Source: Leptospiraceae bacterium
GTDB lineage: Bacteria; Spirochaetota; Leptospiria; Turneriellales; Turneriellaceae
Length of the DNA stretch: 5,636 nt
Direction: 5' to 3'
NCBI GenBank assembly: GCA_016788945.1
Contig: JAEUSA010000143.1
Span: 1 to 5,636, forward strand
Every line of letters starts with the position of its first letter. Position 1 is the first letter of the stretch. Below the pieces are notes generated by a model. That model searched no databases. It was given only the letters and a program-made list of their open reading frames with translations, and was not told where the DNA came from. Of this stretch, positions 1 to 4,790 are shown piece after piece. A program made the translations under genes and the position numbers.

Positions 1-235
1 TGCGCAATAACCTGAAACGTCAACAAAAAAGCGATTTCCGCTCGGATATAGAAAAATCTTGCACCGTGTTTGCGCACATGGGTAACGAATGCCGCTCCAT
101 ATGATGGAGAAGCGTGGCATTCCGACAAGGCGCCTGGAGAGAAAAAAATCTTCTCGCCTTATTGTGTGCAACAACAAGTAGGTATTATGGGTCGGGCGAA
201 TCCAGTGCGAATCGCAGATCATCCAAGGAGTCGGT
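1..235. other. Upstream region with no convincing gene
   Basis: I see no gene I would defend here. One + strand frame is open from the left edge (position 3) to a TGA at 102-104. Its 33 residues have no recognisable motif, so it could be the tail of a gene outside the window or chance. No convincing sigma-70 promoter is visible: a TATGAT box at 100-105 has no well-spaced -35 partner. A small perfect palindrome, TGCGA-A-TCGCA, lies at 206-216, just ahead of the first ribosome binding site, and could be an operator half-site or a chance repeat. The stretch probably contains the leader and promoter of the gene that follows. Confidence 0.3.
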
Positions 236-295
236 ATGAAACCGCGTCAATGCGGGCCGACTGCCAGAACATCCGTGTTCATAGGAGGCATTATG
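225..295 (+). promoter_or_regulatory. Two in-frame start sites, each with a Shine-Dalgarno
   Basis: Two ATG codons in the same frame each have a good ribosome binding site. AAGGAG at 225-230 precedes ATG 236 with a 5-nt spacer. AGGAGG at 283-288 precedes ATG 293 with a 4-nt spacer. The 19 residues between the two starts (MKPRQCGPTARTSVFIGGI) show no signal peptide and no feature of the predicted fold. I therefore prefer 293 as the main start. The upstream start may yield a longer isoform. Confidence 0.5.
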
Positions 296-781
296 CTGCA
301 AGAAGGTAAGGATTATGTGTTGGTGAAAACAGCAGCGTATCTTGAACCTGGTATGGTTTTTCAATCGGGTAACCTGATTGTAACCAAAAACCGTGTCATA
401 CTCAATATATACCAAAGCACCAGTCTCGCGGGAAACGAAGACGACAAAGACATGAGCTTCATGGACACTTTGAAATCCATCAAAAAAGATTTTCAGGAAC
501 TCAAGAGCAGCGCCAGAGAGGCTTTTGCCAGCCTAAAGAATGCCAAACATGGCTATGAGATGGTCAGGTATGTCGCTTCGTCGGCACCATCGGCGGAAGA
601 ATTTGAAAATTTGTGCGTAGAAATGGGGGCAAAAAATTCGAAAAGCCTGAATATACCTCGTTCAGAAGTCAAAGAACTCAAAATTGGTTTTTTTAAGGGC
701 TTTCAGGTACATCTCAATAACGGCACCGTACACAAGATACGTACGCAGAAGCTCGGCGATCTGAAAAAGATGGTCGCATAA
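293..781 (+). CDS. Small protein of unknown function, PH/GRAM-like fold with helical insert
   Basis: The 162-residue product is not one I recognise by name. Residues 7-39 alternate hydrophobic and polar residues as beta strands do (DYVLVKTAAYL, GNLIVTKNRVILNI). Residues 118-150 look like further strands (SLNIPRSEVKELKIG, GFQVHLNNGTVHKI), and a short helix (LGDLKKMVA) ends the protein. This order of strands and a closing helix resembles bacterial PH/GRAM-type domains. Between the two halves, residues 50-112 are charged and helical, so the fold would be split by an insert. No signal peptide or membrane helix is visible, so it is probably cytosolic, perhaps at the membrane face. The start at 293 was chosen for its AGGAGG site; ATG 236 would add 19 residues. 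It ends 14 nt before the ABA4-like gene and is probably co-transcribed with it. The domain call is inference from sequence pattern; that it is a real gene is much surer. Confidence 0.75.
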   Translation: MLQEGKDYVLVKTAAYLEPGMVFQSGNLIVTKNRVILNIYQSTSLAGNEDDKDMSFMDTLKSIKKDFQELKSSAREAFASLKNAKHGYEMVRYVASSAPSAEEFENLCVEMGAKNSKSLNIPRSEVKELKIGFFKGFQVHLNNGTVHKIRTQKLGDLKKMVA

Positions 782-795
782 CACTATCATTTCCG

Positions 796-1227
796 ATGAA
801 ACCAGAGCTTCTACTACAGTGCGCTAACTATGCAGCCATCATAGGGTGGATTACCCTCGTGATCGGCTGGTTCTCTCCGGTTTTTTTGCGGCTCACACAA
901 TTCGCTGCAATTCCGCTACTACTGAGCGGCACATACGCATTCATTGTGATCGGCATTCGTCCCGATTCGGGCGGCGACTTCTCGAGCCTCGCAGGCGTGC
1001 AGCAACTTTTCACTAACCCTTGGGTCACGACTGCGGGTTGGATTCACTACCTCGCCTTCGATCTTTTCATTGGTAGCTGGCAGCTCACCGACGCGAAGCG
1101 GCGCGGCATTTCATTCTTGCTGATGCTGCCCGTCTGGTTTCTGACGTTTATGGTGGGCCCGCTTGGATTTCTTCTATATCTGGTGATTCGCCTGATTAGA
1201 TCTCGGTCTACAGGAATCCTGGAATAA
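796..1227 (+). CDS. ABA4-like (DUF4281) family integral membrane protein
   Basis: The 143-residue product is nearly all hydrophobic, with four likely transmembrane helices at about 7-29, 36-54, 78-96 and 104-133. The second half carries the family signature: LAGVQQLFTNP (65-75), then GWIHYLAFDLFIGSW (81-95), a D-x-x-R turn (D99 to R102), then LTFMVGPLGFLLYLVIR (116-132). This matches the ABA4-like family, named for plant ABA4, which is needed for neoxanthin formation in chloroplasts. The role of bacterial members is not established, so no carotenoid function should be assumed; no carotenoid gene is visible in the window. Length fits a compact bacterial member. There is no clear Shine-Dalgarno before ATG 796, and translation may be coupled to the upstream gene, which ends 14 nt before. 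The lipoprotein gene follows after 20 nt. Family assignment is confident; function is unknown. Confidence 0.88.
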   Translation: MKPELLLQCANYAAIIGWITLVIGWFSPVFLRLTQFAAIPLLLSGTYAFIVIGIRPDSGGDFSSLAGVQQLFTNPWVTTAGWIHYLAFDLFIGSWQLTDAKRRGISFLLMLPVWFLTFMVGPLGFLLYLVIRLIRSRSTGILE

Positions 1228-1247
1228 TTAACCACGATGAGGATAGA

Positions 1248-2354
1248 ATGAGCAGAAAAAGAAATCAAATAATTTCGTTTCTCTTCATGTTCTGCGCAGC
1301 CTTGTTAGGAAGTTGCCAAAACACGACGACCGACGAACTACTCGCAGCCGCCAATATCAGAGGCCCCCTGCGGCTATCACCCCAGAGCGCGACTGTGGCC
1401 GAGTCGCAAACGCTGCAACTTACCGTATCGGGGGGAAATCCCCCCTACACTCTCAAGGTTTTCAGCGGTGGTGGCTCCGTGTCCGGCTCGACCTACACTG
1501 CGCCCAGCGCAATTGGTTCAGCAGTCGTAACCGTAACCGATGCGGCCGGCACCAGCCTGGCATCACTGATCACAATAATCAGCAATGCCAATTGCCCGAC
1601 GAACTTTATACCCGTGCCGTTTAACAATGCCGTCGGTACAACCGCTAATTTCTGTGTTGCGAAATATGAAATGAAATGCAACGGAACCTGCACGGGCGCG
1701 CCAATATCAGCAGCTGCAGGCCTGCCGTGGGTGAACATAACGCAGACTGCGGCAAAAACCGCATGCGCAGCTATGGGAGGGCAATATCATCTGGTCACCA
1801 ATGCCGAATGGATGACGATTGCCCGAAGCATCGAAGCGACGGCAACAAACTGGTCGACGGGCACGGTCAGCTCGGGAACTCTCAACCGCGGCCATTCAGA
1901 CAACGTACCGCCAAACACACTGGCAGCCAGCACCGACGGCGACCCTTGCTCAGGCACGGGTGACACTTGTTCTCAAACTGTGCACCATACACAACGGCGC
2001 ACACACGTTCTCGCGAACGGTCAGACGATATGGGATTTCTCAGGGAATGCGAAAGAATTTATCGATTGGTATTTGCTCACCGACCGGGCGGGCACGATAT
2101 CAACCTACGTCGAAGTCAACTCCCCCGCGCCGACTGCATCAATGCCGGCCAACACATTCAAAAGCAATGACACGGGCTTGCTTGCCGTGAACGGCATAGG
2201 TCAGTATTGGCGCGATGTGCAGGGTGCAAATGGCTACGCGATGCGCGGTGGGCACCTGTCGAACGACACTAATGCCGGCATATACAATCTCGACTTCGAG
2301 CCCTCGAGCACATACACCAATTCGTCCGTGGGGTTTCGCTGCGCGTACCAGTAA
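1248..2354 (+). CDS. Lipoprotein with Ig-like domain and FGE/SUMF1-type domain
   Basis: The 368-residue product begins with a basic, hydrophobic signal peptide ending in a lipobox, L20-G-S-C23, so it is predicted to be lipidated at Cys23 and anchored on the cell envelope. Residues about 42-110 form a bacterial Ig-like module (LSPQSATV, SGGNPPYTL, YTAPS, AVVTVTDAAG). Residues about 116-368 match the formylglycine-generating enzyme (FGE-sulfatase) fold: FCVAKYEMK (135-143), LVTNAEW (182-188, for the usual RLPTEAEW), GNAKEFIDW (266-274, for GNVWEW), AMRGGH (331-336) and GFRCA (362-366). The paired active-site cysteines that true FGE carries before GFRC are absent here, so binding or a structural role is likelier than sulfatase activation. 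The mature chain has eight other cysteines, enough for four disulfides. ATG 1248 is preceded by GAGG at 1239-1242. It is probably the last gene of the three-gene operon. Its ligand is unknown. Confidence 0.9.
   Translation: MSRKRNQIISFLFMFCAALLGSCQNTTTDELLAAANIRGPLRLSPQSATVAESQTLQLTVSGGNPPYTLKVFSGGGSVSGSTYTAPSAIGSAVVTVTDAAGTSLASLITIISNANCPTNFIPVPFNNAVGTTANFCVAKYEMKCNGTCTGAPISAAAGLPWVNITQTAAKTACAAMGGQYHLVTNAEWMTIARSIEATATNWSTGTVSSGTLNRGHSDNVPPNTLAASTDGDPCSGTGDTCSQTVHHTQRRTHVLANGQTIWDFSGNAKEFIDWYLLTDRAGTISTYVEVNSPAPTASMPANTFKSNDTGLLAVNGIGQYWRDVQGANGYAMRGGHLSNDTNAGIYNLDFEPSSTYTNSSVGFRCAYQ
1430..1445 (+). repeat. G6/C6 inverted repeat inside the lipoprotein gene
   Basis: Six G (1430-1435), four bases AAAT, then six C (1440-1445) form a perfect GC-only hairpin. 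It encodes SGGNPPY in the Ig-like domain. The GG-x-PPY turn is common in such domains, so the repeat may simply follow from codon choice. Slippage in either tract would shift the frame early in the gene. Confidence 0.5.
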
Positions 2355-2380
2355 AACTTGCCACCAATTGCTACCGCGAA

Positions 2381-2433
2381 GTTAGATAAAGCCACCGCTG
2401 GTGTACCTAACGATTCCGGCGAAAACCCGGAAT
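2381..2433 (+). terminator. Two stem-loops after the lipoprotein gene, possible terminator
   Basis: The first structure has an outer stem GTTAG (2381-2385) with CTAAC (2407-2411) and an inner stem CACC (2393-2396) with GGTG (2400-2403). The second is stronger: ATTCCGG (2413-2419) pairs perfectly with CCGGAAT (2427-2433) around a 7-base loop. Neither is followed by a run of T, so this is not a classic intrinsic terminator. It sits where the upstream operon should end, 27-79 nt past the lipoprotein stop codon, and before the next promoter. It could also protect the 3' end or belong to the leader of the next operon. Confidence 0.4.
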
Positions 2434-2444
2434 TCAGAAAATAA

Positions 2445-2482
2445 TAAACATTTGTTTACGATATAACTAACGCTGTTAAATT
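2445..2482 (+). promoter_or_regulatory. Probable promoter and operator of the reductase-desaturase operon
   Basis: A 14-bp inverted repeat, TAAACA-TT-TGTTTA, lies at 2445-2458 in an AT-rich stretch 69 nt before the reductase start. A -10-like TATAAC follows at 2462-2467. A second possible pair is TTTACG (2455-2460, -35-like) with TTAAAT (2476-2481, -10-like) at a short 15-bp spacing. A smaller repeat, TAAC-GCT-GTTA, covers 2468-2478. A repressor bound at the 14-bp site would overlap the promoter. In other bacteria, acyl-CoA-responsive TetR-family regulators such as DesT control desaturase operons of this type, but no regulator gene is in the window. The repeat is seen; the operator role is inferred. 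Confidence 0.45.
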
Positions 2483-2526
2483 GTCCTCACTCATTGCCTC
2501 TTCACGCAGGCACCTAAGGGGGATAA

Positions 2527-3615
2527 ATGGAAAACACAGTCCAAACACAGCTGCTCGATGCGTTCCGCGCATTTGAGAAAGTGCTGCCCGATATTGCCCG
2601 AACTGGCATTTTCAGCCGTTCGGCACAACGCTACACCGGTATTAACAAACATTACCGGCCGATTGCCGAAGTCGTGCGCAAGAAACGCGAAACCGCTGAT
2701 GCGGTGAGCCTGACGCTTCAATTACCGGAAGACTTTCCCGCGTCGCAAGCGGGAGAACATATCGACCTCGCAGTCGAAATCCGCGGCGTACGCCATGTGC
2801 GCCAGTACTCGATCGTGAGCCGCGAAGGCAGCGAACTGCAGGTCACCGTCAAAAACCAAGCGGGTGGTCTTGTCTCAGGCTTTATTCATGAGAACATCGT
2901 CGTCGGCAGCAAAATAGAAATCTCTGCCCCGCGCGGCGGTTTCACCCTGCCGGTGAAGGCTGCGAAGAGTTATATCTTCTGCTCTGCGGGCAGCGGTATC
3001 ACGCCTGTTTTTGCGATGGCCCGCGAGCTTCTGGCATCAGGCATTAAGGCGGATGTACAATTTTTTCACGCGGCCCATTCGGCTGATGCAGTCATTTTCC
3101 GTGCCGAGCTCGAGCATCTTGCCGAACGCCACAACAACTTTCTGCCGCAATTCTTTCTGAGCGAAGCAGAAGGTGTCGAAAAGCGCCGACTGAACTTTGC
3201 CACGCTGCAAAACCTGTTGGGCAGTGAACTCGCAGGCAACGAGACAAAGGTGATGCTGTGCGGCCCGGGCGACTTCGTGAAGAATCTCGAAGAGGGATTT
3301 CGTTCGCTGGGCATACAAAATATCGCCAGCGAATATTACACGCTGCCGAGCATGCCGGCGACGACCGAAGCCGGGCAGGCAACTTTCGTGCGTTCCCGTG
3401 TCGAAGCACCGGCTGCCGGTAATCTGCTCGAGGCCGCCGAAGCGGCGGGCCTCAAACCGAAGCACGGTTGCCGCCGCGGCATCTGCCATGAATGCAAAGC
3501 ACACAAAAAATCCGGAATGGTAAAAAATATCCTCAGCGGTCAGTTGACACAAGGTGAAGAGAACATCCAGCTCTGCGTCAGTCAGGCCGTCGGGAAAGTG
3601 GAGATAATTCTTTGA
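2527..3615 (+). CDS. Flavin/[2Fe-2S] NAD(P)H oxidoreductase, electron donor to the desaturase
   Basis: The 362-residue product is a three-domain electron-transfer protein. After a 45-residue N-terminal extension comes an FAD-binding beta barrel with the R92-Q-Y-S95 motif. An NAD(P)H-binding domain follows, with GSGITP (155-160) and CGPGDF (245-250). A C-terminal plant-type ferredoxin domain has cluster ligands C315, C320, C323 and C350 (C-x4-C-x2-C, then a distant C). It should take hydride from NAD(P)H and pass single electrons through FAD and the cluster to a partner oxygenase or desaturase. The partner is almost certainly the next gene, 44 nt downstream, as with Rv3230c and DesA3 of Mycobacterium tuberculosis and the DesC-DesB pair of Pseudomonas. 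Start ATG 2527 has AGGGGG at 2517-2522. A hairpin covers its stop codon. Cofactor preference between NADH and NADPH cannot be read here. Confidence 0.93.
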   Translation: MENTVQTQLLDAFRAFEKVLPDIARTGIFSRSAQRYTGINKHYRPIAEVVRKKRETADAVSLTLQLPEDFPASQAGEHIDLAVEIRGVRHVRQYSIVSREGSELQVTVKNQAGGLVSGFIHENIVVGSKIEISAPRGGFTLPVKAAKSYIFCSAGSGITPVFAMARELLASGIKADVQFFHAAHSADAVIFRAELEHLAERHNNFLPQFFLSEAEGVEKRRLNFATLQNLLGSELAGNETKVMLCGPGDFVKNLEEGFRSLGIQNIASEYYTLPSMPATTEAGQATFVRSRVEAPAAGNLLEAAEAAGLKPKHGCRRGICHECKAHKKSGMVKNILSGQLTQGEENIQLCVSQAVGKVEIIL

Positions 3616-3642
3616 TTGTGCTGCTTACGCAGCGCAATCAAA
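3611..3642 (+). other. Intercistronic hairpin over the reductase stop codon
   Basis: A 14-bp stem (3611-3624 with 3629-3642) closes on a TTAC loop. Pairing is complete apart from one U-G wobble (3619 with 3634). It contains the reductase TGA (3613-3615) and ends 4 nt before the desaturase ribosome binding site AAAGGAG (3647-3653). No T run follows, so it is unlikely to be a simple terminator. Likely roles are stabilising or processing the mRNA, or setting the ratio of reductase to desaturase. Confidence 0.65.
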
Positions 3643-3659
3643 AATCAAAGGAGAATACC

Positions 3660-4745
3660 ATGAAAAACAGAAACCTCACCACAGAAGAAATCAACGCGTT
3701 CGGCGCCGAGCTTGACCAGCTGCGTGCCGAAACTCTCGCCAAAGTCGGCGCCGAAGATGCGCAGTACATCCGCGACATCATTCAGCTGTGCCGCGACCAT
3801 GAACTATTAGGTCGTGAACTCTTGAAGATCGACGGCGCAAACCCCGAGTCGTGGTTTAAGGGAACATGGAACCTCGGCATCGCCAAGATTCTCGAGAATA
3901 TGGAGATCGGCCATAACGTCATGCACGGGCAATATGACTTCATGAACGACCCCGACATCCATTCGCAGACCTATGAATGGGATACCGCGTCGCACGCCGA
4001 TGGCTGGCGGCATTCGCATAACTATATGCACCACACCTACACCAACAACGTCGGTAAAGACCGCGACCTCGGCTACGGCATTCTGCGCCTCACTGACGAC
4101 GACCCATGGAAGCCGCAGCATCTCGCGCAGCCGATTTCGAATATGTTCTTGTCATTGCTCTTTGAATATGGCGTGGCACTGCACGATCTCGAGACCGACC
4201 GCGTGAAGAACGGTGAAAAATCCCTGACACTCAAAGAGGTAATGCCGGTTCTCAAGAAGATTCTGTCGCAGGCCGCGAAAGACTATGTGTACTTTCCTGC
4301 CACGGCAGGCAAAAATGCGTTGCCGGTGCTCACCGGTAACATCTTTGCCAACCTGATGCGCAACGTTTGGGCGCATGCGATCATTTTCTGCGGCCATTTC
4401 ACGAGCGACGCTGAAACCTTTAAGCAAGAAGAAATAACGGACGAAAGCCGCGGAGCCTGGTATCTGCGCCAACTCAGAGGTTCATCGAACCTGACGGGCG
4501 ACTGGTGGTTCCACATCTTGAGCGGAAACCTCAGCCACCAGATCGAACACCACCTGTTCCCGGACATTCCGGCATGGCGGTACGCAGAGATGGCACCGCG
4601 CGTACGCGAGATCTGTGCGAAGTACGGCCAGCACTACAACACGGGCAGCTTCACCAAACAATACAGCGAAGTGATCAAACGTATCTTCCGCTATTCGCTA
4701 CCAGATAGTTGGTTTAAGAAGACTGAACTTCTCCCGGCCAACTGA
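3660..4745 (+). CDS. Membrane fatty acid desaturase, DesA3-type (acyl delta-9 desaturase family)
   Basis: The 361-residue product has the three histidine boxes of membrane di-iron desaturases: H85-NVM-H89, H120-NYM-H124-H125 and H293-QIE-H297-H298. These residues bind the two irons that activate oxygen to insert a cis double bond into an acyl chain. Stretches such as AKILENMEIGHNVMHGQ (75-91), RNVWAHAIIFCGHF (234-247), WYLRQLRGS (267-275) and SGNLSHQIEHHLFPDIP (288-304) closely resemble, from memory, stearoyl-CoA delta-9 desaturase DesA3 of Mycobacterium tuberculosis. Hydrophobic segments near 160-175 and 221-246 fit membrane association. The start at 3660 is set by AAAGGAG (3647-3653, 6-nt spacer); an in-frame TTG at 3612 would lie in the hairpin and has no such site. 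It is the second gene of the operon with its reductase. Double-bond position and whether the substrate is acyl-CoA or phospholipid are inferred. It probably tunes membrane fluidity. Confidence 0.95.
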   Translation: MKNRNLTTEEINAFGAELDQLRAETLAKVGAEDAQYIRDIIQLCRDHELLGRELLKIDGANPESWFKGTWNLGIAKILENMEIGHNVMHGQYDFMNDPDIHSQTYEWDTASHADGWRHSHNYMHHTYTNNVGKDRDLGYGILRLTDDDPWKPQHLAQPISNMFLSLLFEYGVALHDLETDRVKNGEKSLTLKEVMPVLKKILSQAAKDYVYFPATAGKNALPVLTGNIFANLMRNVWAHAIIFCGHFTSDAETFKQEEITDESRGAWYLRQLRGSSNLTGDWWFHILSGNLSHQIEHHLFPDIPAWRYAEMAPRVREICAKYGQHYNTGSFTKQYSEVIKRIFRYSLPDSWFKKTELLPAN

Positions 4746-4749
4746 TTTG

Positions 4750-4790
4750 TATCCAGTAACATTTGCGCCAAGCGCAAATGTTACTGGATA
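4750..4790. terminator. Perfect 19-bp inverted repeat between convergent genes, likely bidirectional terminator
   Basis: Arms at 4750-4768 and 4772-4790 are perfectly complementary over 19 bp around a CAA loop. The desaturase stop is 4 nt to the left. The right arm includes the stop codon (4781-4783) and the last two sense codons of the convergent hydrolase, plus part of a third. Position between two converging genes suggests transcription termination or 3'-end protection for both transcripts. Neither strand shows a clear U run after the stem, so it departs from the standard intrinsic terminator. Confidence 0.65.

Noticed and set aside
1..79. Inverted TGCGCAA (1-7) and TTGCGCA (70-76) pair as a structured element
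   Set aside because: The arms are short and 62 nt apart, and the core TGCGCA is itself a palindrome, so chance is a sufficient explanation.
70..309. A 79-codon + strand reading frame before the first gene
   Set aside because: It begins with TTG, lacks a ribosome binding site, overlaps the well-supported start at 293 and encodes no recognisable pattern.
3037..3552. A 171-codon - strand frame antisense to the reductase
   Set aside because: It lies wholly within a clearly coding gene with conserved motifs, and its own product resembles no family; it is a shadow of GC-biased codons.
3612..3659. A TTG start giving the desaturase 16 more residues
   Set aside because: It sits inside the hairpin and overlaps the reductase stop, whereas ATG 3660 has a strong AAAGGAG at good spacing.
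4758..4765. AACATTTG shared by the convergent repeat and the promoter palindrome (2447-2454)
   Set aside because: Eight bases in a 5.6-kb window can recur by chance, and the flanking sequences do not match.
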